From Verrucomicrobiota bacterium (GTDB lineage Bacteria > Verrucomicrobiota > Verrucomicrobiia > Chthoniobacterales > SZAS-18), in the NCBI GenBank assembly GCA_018240025.1, contig JAFEGM010000052.1, forward strand, positions 62,001-126,000: a DNA stretch of 64,000 nt, given 5' to 3'. Below, one piece after another: positions 16,635 through 25,007 of the stretch (position 1 is the first letter of the stretch; the number at the start of each line of letters is the position of its first letter). Made by a program: the position numbers and the translations under genes. A model generated the notes under the pieces. That model searched no databases. It was not told the DNA's origin and worked only from the letters and a program-made list of their open reading frames with translations.

Positions 16635-18366
16635 GTGCCCAAACGCGTTTCGTTCACCGTCGACGGACAGGAACTCGCCCTCTCGAATCTCGAGAAGGTG
16701 CTCTTCCCGGAGTCCGGTTTCACCAAAGGCGAGGTGATCGGGTACTATTCCGAGGTCGCCGAGCTCATCCTGCCGCATCTGCGCGACCGGCCGCTCACCA
16801 TGCTGCGCATGCCGGACGGGCCCGGCGGCGAGCGATTCTACGAGAAGAATGCGCCGCGGCACACGCCCGACTGGATCCAGACCCACGCGGTCCCGCGTTC
16901 GGAAGGCGGCGACGACATCCGCTACATCCTCTGCAACGACCGGGCCACGCTGCTCTGGGTGACCAATCTGGGCGATCTCGAAAAGCACGTTCTGCTCGGT
17001 CGCGCGCCGCGGGTGGACGTGCCGACCTCCCTGGTCTTCGATCTCGACCCCGGCGAAGGCGTTGGCTTGCGGGAATGCGGCCAGGTCGCGCTCGAGCTCC
17101 GCCGCGTCCTCGCGGGGCTCGGGCTCCAATCGTTCGTCAAAGTCTCCGGCTCGAAGGGTCTGCACCTCAACGTGCCGCTCAACACCGCCGTCACGTACGA
17201 CCAGACGCAGCCTTTCGCCAAAGCCTTGGCTGAGTTGCTCGAGCAACGGCTGCCCAAGCTCGTGGTCTCGCACATGGCCAAGGCGCTGCGGTGCGGGAAG
17301 GTGCTGATCGACTGGAGCCAGAACTCGGATTTCAAGACCACCGTCTGCGTCTACGCGCTCCGCCAAGGGGGCGGAGCCGTTCATCTCGCTGCCGGTCGCG
17401 TGGGACGAATTGGAAAAGGCCCTGCAGGGGAAGCGGGAGAAGTCGCTCTACTTCCGTCCGGCCGCGGCGCTGAAGCGTCTGGGCAAAATCGGCGATCTCT
17501 TCGCCCCGGCGCTCACCTTGAAGCAGAAGCTGCCGACCGAATTCACCCAGGCGCTGCAGGCCCTGCCGCCGCCGAAACAGGCCCGCTGGCCGCGGTCTTC
17601 CCCCCGGCCGGCCGTGCGCGACAAGTCGCTCCGCGAGTACGAGGCCAAGCGGCACGCCGATCAAACGCCGGAGCCGATGCCCTCGACGGCCCGCCGACGC
17701 GGGTCGCGGAAGGCCGACGGCTCGCTCCGCTTCGTCATTCAGAAGCATCGCGCCAGCCACCTGCACTACGACTTCCGGCTCGAAATGGAGGGCGTGCTGC
17801 GCTCGTGGGCGGTGCCGAAGGGACCGCCGCTCGAGCCGCGGCAGGCGCGCCTGGCCATGCACGTGGAGGATCATCCGCTCGATTACGCCGACTTCGAGGG
17901 CACGATCCCGCCCGGCAACTATGGCGCGGGCACGGTCATGGTCTGGGACCGCGGCACCTACGAGGACGAGAGCGGCGATCCGGCCAGGGCCTTTCGCACG
18001 GGCAAGCTGCATCTGCATCTCCACGGCGGGAAGCTGGACGGCGAGTGGATCCTGCTGCGGGATCGCCGCGCGGAGGAAGACAACAAGTGGCTGCTGCTCA
18101 AGGCCGGCGCCGAGCAGCAGCTGCCGGCGGGAGCGGACGATCGTTCCATCGTGACCGGCCGCACGCTGGACGAGATCTGGGACGCCAACGACGCGCAGTG
18201 GGAGAGCCACCGCAGCCGCGCGGGCGCTGCCAAATCGGGCCGCGCCGAGGCCAAGGCCCCGCGGCGCGGCGCGAAGAAGCCCGCCGCTCGCGCGACGCCC
18301 AAACGCCCCGCTACGAAGTCGCGCCAGGCTCCGACCAAGTCGCGTCGGCGAACTCAGGCGAGGTAG
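16635..18366 (+). pseudogene. ligD: LigD-like POL-PE protein, interrupted by a frameshift near 17361-17364
   Basis: From GTG 16635 the first frame encodes the LigD primase-polymerase domain: SNLEKVLFPESGFTKGEV, the catalytic FDLDP, SGSKGLHLNVPLN and DWSQNSDFKTTVCVYALR. The conserved sequence then continues in another frame as AKGAEPFISLPVAWDEL, with the family ending LKRLGKIGDLF. A 2-bp loss turning CGCGCC into CGCC would explain the jump. A 3'-phosphoesterase domain follows (FVIQKHRASHLHYDFRLEME, then AVPKGPP), then a basic tail. The ATP-dependent ligase domain of full LigD is absent, and no Ku gene is in the window. The product would have been about 577 residues. Sequencing error, recent inactivation or recoding remain possible. 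It overlaps the convergent aldehyde dehydrogenase by 13 bp. Confidence 0.75.
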
Positions 18367-19916
18367 TCGAGCAGCCCCTGCCGTCCGCCTTCGCGACCGA
18401 AGCCGCTCTCCTTGTAACCGCCGAACGGGCTGGCCGGATCGAACTTGTTGAACGTATTCGCCCAGACCACGCCGGCCTTGAGGCTCGCAGCCATCTTGAG
18501 AATGCGCGAGCCCTTGTCGGTCCAGACGCCGGCGCTGAGGCCGTAGGCGGTGTTGTTCGCCTTCTCGACCGCCTCCTCGAGCGTGCGAAAGGTCAGCACG
18601 CTCAGTACCGGGCCGAAGATCTCCTCGCGCGCGACCCGATGGCTCTGGGTGACCTGCGTGAAGATCGACGGACGGAAGTAGAAGCCCTTCTCCGGCAGCC
18701 GGCAGCGGGATTGATGCAGCTGCGCGCCCTCGGCCACGCCGCTGGCCACGATCTCGGTGATCTTCTCCAGCTGCTCCTTCGAATTGATGGCGCCGACGTC
18801 CGTGTTCTTGTCGAGCGGATGGCCCACGCGCAGGACCGCGATACGCCGCTGCAACCGCTCCACGAATTCCTCCGCGATGCTCTCCTGCACGAGCAGACGC
18901 GAGCCGGCGCAGCAGACGTGGCCTTGATTGAAGAAGATGCCGTTGATCACGCCCTCGACCGCCTGGTCGATGGGCGCGTCGTCGAAGACGATGTTGGCCG
19001 CCTTGCCGCCGAGCTCCATGGTCAGCTTCTTCCCGCTGCCGGCCAGCTGGCGCATGATGATCTTGCCCACTTCGGTCGAGCCGGTGAAGGCGACCTTTTT
19101 GGGCGTCGGATGCCCCACCACGGCCGCTCCCGTCGCGCCGAACCCGGTCACCAGATTGACCACGCCGGGCGGGAGATCGGCCTCCTGCAGGATCTCGGCG
19201 AAGAGCATGGCCGTGACGCTGGTGGATTCGGCCGGCTTGAGCACGACCGTGTTGCCGCAGGCCAGCGCGGGCGCGATTTTCCAGGCCAGCATGAGGAGCG
19301 GGAAATTCCACGGAATGACCTGCCCCACGACCCCCAGCGGCGACGGCGTGCGGCCGGGCGTGACGTATTCGAGCTTATCGGCCCAACCGGCGTGGTAGAA
19401 GAAGTGCGCCGCGCACATCGGCAGGTCGAAGTCGCGCGATTCCTTGATCGGCTTGCCGCCGTCGAGCGACTCCGCCACCGCCAGCTGACGGGCCCGATCC
19501 TGCAGCAGTCGGGCGATGCGGTAGAGATACTTGCCGCGCTCGCGCCCGCTCATCTTCAGCCAGATCTTCTCCGAGGCTGCGGAAGCTGCCGCGTAGGCCG
19601 CGTTGACGTCCGCTTCGTTCGCCACCGCCAGCGAGGAGAGCTTCCGTTCGTCGGCCGGGCTGATGGAGTCGAAGCGCTTGCCCGATTTCGCCGCCACCCA
19701 TTTCCCGCCGATGAAGAGATCGTACTCCGGCTTGATCCCCGGATCGACCGTCTCGGGCGCCGGCTCGTATTCCCAGCGGTCGCCGAAGACGAGCTCGGGC
19801 TGGCCGCTCCGCGGCTTGGGGCGTCCGTTGGCGGCAGGCGTGGCCGGTGCGGCCGATTTGGCTGCGGGCTTGGCGGCAGGCTTGGCGCGACGCGAGGGAG
19901 CGGATTTCGTGCTCAT
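18354..19916 (-). CDS. Aldehyde dehydrogenase family protein
   Basis: 520 residues from ATG 19916. Motifs include VIPWNFPLLMLAWKIAPALA, the NAD-binding FTGSTEVG, the catalytic Glu in MELGGKAANIV and the catalytic Cys in FFNQGHVCCAGSR. An unusual K/A/P-rich N-terminal extension of about 45 residues precedes the domain. The gene follows deoC by about 47 bp on the same strand. DeoC releases acetaldehyde, and this enzyme would oxidise it to acetate, so a deoxyribose catabolism pair is the natural reading. Substrate assignment is by context. The 3' end overlaps the LigD-like gene on the opposite strand. Confidence 0.85.
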   Translation of the reverse strand: MSTKSAPSRRAKPAAKPAAKSAAPATPAANGRPKPRSGQPELVFGDRWEYEPAPETVDPGIKPEYDLFIGGKWVAAKSGKRFDSISPADERKLSSLAVANEADVNAAYAAASAASEKIWLKMSGRERGKYLYRIARLLQDRARQLAVAESLDGGKPIKESRDFDLPMCAAHFFYHAGWADKLEYVTPGRTPSPLGVVGQVIPWNFPLLMLAWKIAPALACGNTVVLKPAESTSVTAMLFAEILQEADLPPGVVNLVTGFGATGAAVVGHPTPKKVAFTGSTEVGKIIMRQLAGSGKKLTMELGGKAANIVFDDAPIDQAVEGVINGIFFNQGHVCCAGSRLLVQESIAEEFVERLQRRIAVLRVGHPLDKNTDVGAINSKEQLEKITEIVASGVAEGAQLHQSRCRLPEKGFYFRPSIFTQVTQSHRVAREEIFGPVLSVLTFRTLEEAVEKANNTAYGLSAGVWTDKGSRILKMAASLKAGVVWANTFNKFDPASPFGGYKESGFGREGGRQGLLDYLA

Positions 19917-19963
19917 GGGAAAAGGCGAAGGAGGGGGGAGGGAAATGGAGGGGTGGACTGGCG

Positions 19964-20926
19964 TCAGTACGACTCGGCCGCCTCGCTGAAGATGTAGGGA
20001 GCCTGATACGCGCCGGTCTTTTCCTTCACCAACTGGCGCAGGAGATCGTTGAGCAGGGCGCTGGCGCCGAAGCGATAGCGGGTGTTGTCGAGCCACTCGT
20101 CGCCGAGCGTCTCCTTCACCGCGATGAGGAACTGCAGCGCCTGCTTGGCCGTGCGGATGCCGCCGGCGGGTTTCATCGAGATCGGCACGCCCGTCTCGAG
20201 ATAGAAATCGCGGATGGCCTCGATCATGACCTGATTATTGGCCAGCGTGGCATTCGAACTCGTCTTGCCGGTGCTCGTCTTGATGAAATCGCCCGGCCGA
20301 AGCACGCGCATGGCCAGGAACGAGGCCGCGCGGATGGCGTCGTAGGTCTCGAGCTCGCTGACCTCGAGGATGACCTTGAGCCGCGCCGCTTCGGTGCAGG
20401 CTTCCACGACGGCGGCGATCTCGTCCTGCACGGCGTTCAGCTCGCCTGCGAGAAAGAGCCCGCGCTGGATGACCATGTCGATTTCGTCCGCGCCGTCGGC
20501 CACGGCCTGCCGGACCTCGGCCAGCCGCGTCTTGAGCGGCGCCTGGCCCGACGGAAAGGCCGTCGCCACCGAAGCCACCTTCACGCTGGATCCGGCCACG
20601 GCCGCCTTGGCCGCCGCCACCAGCGCCGGATAGACACAGACCGCCGCGGTGGGCGGCGCGCCGACTTCATCGTGCGGATGCATCGCCTTCACGCAGAGCG
20701 AGGCGACCTTCCCGGGCGTGTCCTTCCCCTCCAGCGTGGTGAGATCGACCATCGAGATGGCCGTCTTCAGCCCCCAGACCTTCGACCCCTTCTTGATCGA
20801 ACGGGTGGTGTACTTGGCGGCGCGCTCCTCGACCCCCACGGCATCGACCGGACCGACTTCGTCGATCAGTCGGCGCAGGGCGGAGCCACGGGTGCGGGAG
20901 CGGAGGGCGCTGGGCGCAATCGTCAT
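19964..20926 (-). CDS. deoC: Deoxyribose-phosphate aldolase
   Basis: 320 residues from ATG 20926. DeoC signatures are LKVILEVSEL, carrying the catalytic-site lysine region, and FIKTSTGKTSSNAT, carrying the Schiff-base lysine. MKPAGGIRT follows as in class I aldolases. The protein is longer than the roughly 220-residue E. coli-type short form and resembles the longer form. It cleaves 2-deoxyribose-5-phosphate to glyceraldehyde-3-phosphate and acetaldehyde. The aldehyde dehydrogenase gene lies directly downstream in the same transcription unit. Confidence 0.92.
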   Translation of the reverse strand: MTIAPSALRSRTRGSALRRLIDEVGPVDAVGVEERAAKYTTRSIKKGSKVWGLKTAISMVDLTTLEGKDTPGKVASLCVKAMHPHDEVGAPPTAAVCVYPALVAAAKAAVAGSSVKVASVATAFPSGQAPLKTRLAEVRQAVADGADEIDMVIQRGLFLAGELNAVQDEIAAVVEACTEAARLKVILEVSELETYDAIRAASFLAMRVLRPGDFIKTSTGKTSSNATLANNQVMIEAIRDFYLETGVPISMKPAGGIRTAKQALQFLIAVKETLGDEWLDNTRYRFGASALLNDLLRQLVKEKTGAYQAPYIFSEAAESY

Positions 20927-21268
20927 GCCGGAAGCACAACATCCGGGCGCGGAGATGCCAAGGGAAACTCGACGTCCTGCGGAAAACTCGAAACTCGAAG
21001 TTCGAAACTCGAAGGAAGTCCGAAGTCTGAAACTCGAAAGAAGTACAAGAACCATCTCACATCGGGCAGGGTCTGCGGCCCTGGCTAAACCTTCCGGTCT
21101 TTGGCTCTCGTGTTCCCTTCGAGCTTTTTATAAGCGCGCTGTTGCAGGACAATCAACGCAAAGTCCCGCGGACAGACGCCTGCACTGTTTCTTCGAATTT
21201 CGAGCTTCGAGCTTTCTTCGAGTTTCGAGTTTGAAACTTCGAGTTTTCCGTAGGACGCCCGGTCCTGC
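20927..21268. repeat. Long-stem element with inverted heptamer arrays and near-perfect outer arms
   Basis: No gene is seen. A CTCGAAR array (about 20983-21042) faces an inverted array (about 21191-21250). The outer arms GTCCTGCGGAAAACTCGAA (20973-20991) and its inverted partner at about 21239-21257 match at all but one base. The roughly 150-bp spacer is lower in GC and unrelated to the spacer of the 4302-4599 element. It lies upstream of deoC and downstream of the DUF1460 gene. Confidence 0.75.
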
Positions 21269-22204
21269 TCAGCGCGTCACCAACTGCGGCGCCAGCACTC
21301 CGGCGGGCGCTTCTTTCGGGCGGGCGACGATGACGCCGAAGTGATTCGAGTACGTGTGCAGGTACTCGCTCAGGCGGGAGTCGATGACCACCCGACCGTA
21401 GTTCCGCGGATGCGAAGCATGGATGATGCGGAGCGCGCCGGTTTCATCGCGATAAGCCAGGCCGACGTGCGACGTGTAGCTGCCTTTGTCGCGGCAGGTG
21501 ATGGCGAGGATGTCGCCATTTTGGATCTCCGACTCGATGGCCGCCGCCTGGCCCTTCGGAATGTGGTAGACCGGCAGCGCCGAGACGCGCGCCTCCACCT
21601 CGGCCATCGGCCCGCGGAGGGACGGATTCGAGGCGAGGTAGCGATAGGAGCGCCACATCACGGTCATTTCGCGGATGTTGCGCTGCAGCCGCTCCGCCCG
21701 TGCGCCTTGGAAGCGGCGGGTCATGTTGGTGACGAGTCCGCGCTTCTCGTTGTCGTAGAACATTTCCTCCAGGAAGTGGAAGCGGGAGAGGTACTCGCCG
21801 GTGCATTTGCCGTGGCGGTAGCGATTGAGCTCCACCAGGCGCAGCAGGTCGCGCGGGGTGTAGTTCCCGTCCTTGGCGCGGAGCATGCGGGCGAAGGCGA
21901 GACTGATCTCGAAGGTCGTCCAGCAGTCCTGCCCGTAGAAGTTCACCGACGGCGCCTCGATGGTGTCGTCGATCTCGAGCGTGAAGGCCTTGAACGGCGT
22001 GCCCACCATGGCCAGGGCGACCTTCGTGGTGCGCTCGCCGAGCGGCAGGGCGCGCCAGTTCTCCCGCACGGCGCGCTGCACCAGACGATCGAAGACATCG
22101 CGCCCCTTGAAGACCGTCTCGAACGGCAGCGCCTGGGCAGGCAGCGAGGTCGGGGCGACGAAGGCGAGCAGGAGCGCGAGGAGCGCGGCGCAGCGGAACA
22201 ACAT
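21269..22204 (-). CDS. DUF1460 family, N-acetylmuramoyl-L-alanine amidase-like
   Basis: 311 residues from ATG 22204, chosen for the signal peptide MLFRCAALLALLLAFVAPTS. DUF1460 is an NlpC/P60-related fold. Cys94 in GQDCWTTFE and the His in YTSHVGLAY match the catalytic pair. It likely cleaves peptide stems of peptidoglycan in the periplasm. It is divergent from the small secreted protein gene at 22348, with a 143-bp shared upstream region. Confidence 0.8.
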   Translation of the reverse strand: MLFRCAALLALLLAFVAPTSLPAQALPFETVFKGRDVFDRLVQRAVRENWRALPLGERTTKVALAMVGTPFKAFTLEIDDTIEAPSVNFYGQDCWTTFEISLAFARMLRAKDGNYTPRDLLRLVELNRYRHGKCTGEYLSRFHFLEEMFYDNEKRGLVTNMTRRFQGARAERLQRNIREMTVMWRSYRYLASNPSLRGPMAEVEARVSALPVYHIPKGQAAAIESEIQNGDILAITCRDKGSYTSHVGLAYRDETGALRIIHASHPRNYGRVVIDSRLSEYLHTYSNHFGVIVARPKEAPAGVLAPQLVTR

Positions 22205-22347
22205 GGTGGGAGGAAAAGGAGGAAGAAGGAAGGGGCAAGGCCGAAGGTGGCGATTCTCCGCCGGCGGGAGCGGCTGCGGGCGCGTGAAGCCTGCCCGGGG
22301 TCGCAACGCCGACTCGACAGTCGCCGGCATTTCGCTACACGCGAGCC

Positions 22348-22701
22348 ATGCATCGTCTCGTCGCCCTCTTCTTCGCGGCGCTGATCGCCCTGACCGGGGC
22401 CGTCTCCGCCGAACCCGCGCCCGCGCTCCCGGGCAATTCGCTGCTCAACACTTCGAGCATGAACGGCCTGCGCACCAGCCTGGCCATGAGCATCCTGGCC
22501 AACGAGAAGCAACTCGGCTCGCCCGAGTCGACGATCGTCAGCGCCAACGTGGTGCGGAAGCCGGCCACCGGAAACCTGCTCCTCGCTACCTGGTCGGAGG
22601 CCTGGGTGGTTCAGCGTAAGAACAAGCAGGTCACCTACACGGTGGAATTCGATGGCGGCGGCTCCGTACGAGGCATTTCCTATAAGCTCAGTTTGAAATA
22701 G
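22348..22701 (+). CDS. Small secreted protein of unknown function
   Basis: 117 residues beginning MHRLVALFFAALIALTGAVS, a signal peptide with probable cleavage after SAE or nearby. The mature part (about 95 residues) has alternating strands, TVEFDGGGSVRGISYKLSLK at the end and no cysteine. I do not recognise a family. It is divergent from the DUF1460 amidase and 88 bp upstream of yicC on the same strand. Confidence 0.6.
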   Translation: MHRLVALFFAALIALTGAVSAEPAPALPGNSLLNTSSMNGLRTSLAMSILANEKQLGSPESTIVSANVVRKPATGNLLLATWSEAWVVQRKNKQVTYTVEFDGGGSVRGISYKLSLK

Positions 22702-22789
22702 CGCCACCCGCTTTCCCCCGCGCTGAGGCGGCTCGACCCGGCCGAGCCGAGGGCGGGGCATCATCGCTCCAACTCTCGTTCCTCGCCCG

Positions 22790-23674
22790 ATGCGCAGCAT
22801 GACTGGTTACGGACGCGCCGCCCGCGGCTTCGGGGCGTGGCAGCTGGGCGTCGAACTCAGCGCGGTGAATCGGCGTGGCGCCGAGGTCGCGCTGGCGCTG
22901 CCCCGCGGCTGGGCGGCCCTGGAGGCGCGCGTGCGGGAGGCGGTCCTGGCACGGGTGGCCCGCGGGCGGGTGCAGGTGGGGATCTCCTGCTCCCGCGCGG
23001 CTGCCGGTGCGGAGGCGGGGGGGTTGCTCGACCTCGCGTTGGCCCAGCGTTTCTGCGAGGAGGCCCGCAGCCTGGCCGCCGCGCTCGCGTTGCCCGGCGA
23101 CCTGACCCTCGAGACGATCCTGCGCTGTCCCGGCGTCATCCGCACGGAAGGCCCGTCCGAAGCCGCCTCGGCCGAGGAAGCCGGGCTCGTTCTCGAGGAG
23201 GTCCTGCTGGAGGCGCTCGACGAACTCGTGCAGATGCGCGAGTCCGAGGGCGCCCGTCTGGCCGAGGATTTTCGTTCGCGCCTGGCCGTGCTGGGCGCCT
23301 TGACCGAGGAAATCGCCACGCTCCACCCCGGGGTGGCGGTGCGGGTGCGCGCCGCGCTGTCGGAGCGGCTGGCGAAGGCGCAGCTGGAGGTGCCGGTGGA
23401 CGAGGACCGCATCGCCAAGGAGATCGCGCTTTTCGCCGATCGGACCGATGTGAGCGAGGAGCTGACCCGTCTGCGCGGCCACATCGAGCAATTTCACACC
23501 TTGCTCACGCGGGCCGAACCGGTCGGCCGCACGCTCGATTTCCTGACCCAGGAGATGGCGCGGGAATGCAACACGCTCGGGGTCAAATGTGCGGACCTCG
23601 CCATTTCCCGTCTCGTGGTGGCGGCAAAAGCCGAGGTTGAGAAGATGCGCGAGCAGGTGCAGAACATCGAATGA
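22790..23674 (+). CDS. yicC: YicC family endoribonuclease
   Basis: 294 residues starting MRSMTGYGRAARGFGAWQLG, the family signature; MTGYG is near-invariant. It ends with the conserved block GRTLDFLTQEMARECNTLGV and a C-terminal KAEVEKMREQVQNIE. YicC proteins are RNases implicated in small-RNA and mRNA decay. It overlaps gmk by 4 bp, a common yicC-gmk coupling. Confidence 0.9.
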   Translation: MRSMTGYGRAARGFGAWQLGVELSAVNRRGAEVALALPRGWAALEARVREAVLARVARGRVQVGISCSRAAAGAEAGGLLDLALAQRFCEEARSLAAALALPGDLTLETILRCPGVIRTEGPSEAASAEEAGLVLEEVLLEALDELVQMRESEGARLAEDFRSRLAVLGALTEEIATLHPGVAVRVRAALSERLAKAQLEVPVDEDRIAKEIALFADRTDVSEELTRLRGHIEQFHTLLTRAEPVGRTLDFLTQEMARECNTLGVKCADLAISRLVVAAKAEVEKMREQVQNIE

Positions 23675-24351
23675 GTGCCGTCGTTCCTCCGCGCCTGCGC
23701 GAGATCCCTCTCACCCTTCCGGCCCGGAGCGCCCAGCCGCCGGGCTTCTTTCGCCGGGGCATCTTCTTCGTCCTGAGCGCCCCGAGCGGAGCCGGGAAGT
23801 CCACCCTGCGGGAGAATCTGCGGCCGAAGAGCGATTTCATCTACTCGGTCTCCTGCACGACCCGCCCGCCGCGGCCGGGCGAGGAGGACGGCGTGGATTA
23901 CCACTTTCTGACCCGCCCCGAGTTCGAGGCTCACGCCGAGCGGGGCGATTTCCTCGAGACGGCCGAGGTGCACGGCAACCGCTACGGCACGCCGCGGGAG
24001 CTGGTGCTCCGACACCTCGAGGCCGGGATCGACGTGCTGGTGGACATCGACGTGCAGGGCGCGGCCCAGATTCGCGCGAGCACCGATCCGCTCATTCGCG
24101 ACGCGCTCACCGACGTCTTCATCATGCCGCCCAGCCTCGACGAACTCCGCCGCCGCCTGCTCAAGCGCGGCTCCGAGACCGAGGCCCAGATCGAGCGCCG
24201 CCTGCGCAACGCCGCCACCGAGATGGAGCGCTGGCGGGAGTATCGCTACACAATCATCAGCGGCACGATGGAGGAAGACCTGCAGAAGTTCCGCGCCATC
24301 ATGAAAGCGGAGCGCTACCGGAGTGACCGCCTGCTGCCGGCAAAGGGGTAG
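23671..24351 (+). CDS. gmk: Guanylate kinase
   Basis: 226 residues. The P-loop SAPSGAGKST is followed by SCTTRPPRPGEEDGVDYHFL, the GMP-binding region, and DVLVDIDVQGAAQIR. The N-terminus is about 30 residues longer than usual. It phosphorylates GMP to GDP. The start overlaps the yicC stop by 4 bp. It converges with the minus-strand gene ending at 24354, leaving 2 bp between stops. Confidence 0.95.
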   Translation: MSAVVPPRLREIPLTLPARSAQPPGFFRRGIFFVLSAPSGAGKSTLRENLRPKSDFIYSVSCTTRPPRPGEEDGVDYHFLTRPEFEAHAERGDFLETAEVHGNRYGTPRELVLRHLEAGIDVLVDIDVQGAAQIRASTDPLIRDALTDVFIMPPSLDELRRRLLKRGSETEAQIERRLRNAATEMERWREYRYTIISGTMEEDLQKFRAIMKAERYRSDRLLPAKG

Positions 24352-24353
24352 AA

Positions 24354-25007
24354 CTAGCCGAAGTCCGGGGCGTAAGCCGCTTTCAACTCCGACGTTTTCG
24401 CGTCCTGATAGATGACGATCAGGTAATTGCCTTTTTCTTCGATCGCGAACTTGCCGACCGATTTCCCGGCAACTTCGACCGCGAGCTCAGTCCCTTGAAA
24501 TCCGTCGATACCGGTCTCCTTCAGCGGATCGACGTTTCGGACCTGTCCGTTCAAGGACAGCGGCAGCGCCTTGTCGCAGGCATTCAGGACGTAGACACGC
24601 TTGCCTTTCACTCCGATCTGATTTTCTCGCACCCCCAGCGCGAGGGTGCGGGTCGGCGCTTTGGTGACCGGGTCGACCGCGACCTTCGAATAGGCAAAAA
24701 CCGAAACAGAGCCACTGGGCGTCACGTTGACCGTCTGCTGTACGGTTCCGCCGGCCGCGTAGGTGGCGCTGATGGTGTGGGCTCCGGCCAAGATTCCAAC
24801 CAACCCCGAGGCGAAGCCATCGGTGAAGCCGTCCTTCTTGATCTTGGCGCCGTCGATCGTGAAGGCCGTCGGCTGCGGCAGACCCGTGACATTGATCAGC
24901 CGGATGGAACCTTGAGCTGGCGCTTGGGCGCGCAGCGTCAGGCTTCCGAGGAGCAGGCCGGCCGCGAGCAGGAGAGAGAACTTAGAGCGTGCCTTCATAA
25001 ACGACAT
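24354..25007 (-). CDS. Secreted protein, fifth gene of the Verru_Chthon cassette operon
   Basis: 217 residues from ATG 25007; a second ATG at 24998 is possible. Signal peptide SFMKARSKFSLLLAAGLLLG, with cleavage around RAQA. The mature part is beta-rich (SIRLINVTGLPQPTAFTIDG, AGAHTISATYAAGG), reminiscent of DUF4397-like or PEGA-like beta-sandwiches, but I do not assign a family. Its start lies inside the 3' end of cassette gene A (overlap about 17-26 bp), so it is probably translated with the cassette and may act with it at the cell surface. Confidence 0.65.
   Translation of the reverse strand: MSFMKARSKFSLLLAAGLLLGSLTLRAQAPAQGSIRLINVTGLPQPTAFTIDGAKIKKDGFTDGFASGLVGILAGAHTISATYAAGGTVQQTVNVTPSGSVSVFAYSKVAVDPVTKAPTRTLALGVRENQIGVKGKRVYVLNACDKALPLSLNGQVRNVDPLKETGIDGFQGTELAVEVAGKSVGKFAIEEKGNYLIVIYQDAKTSELKAAYAPDFG

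Noticed and set aside
17361-17364. Programmed frameshift in LigD
   Set aside because: No slippery heptamer or obvious stimulator was seen; a small deletion or a sequencing error is simpler.
17364-19997. Continuation of the LigD-like frame into a long tail
   Set aside because: After the frameshift the sequence is a non-homologous run antisense to the aldehyde dehydrogenase; conserved LigD sequence lies in another frame.
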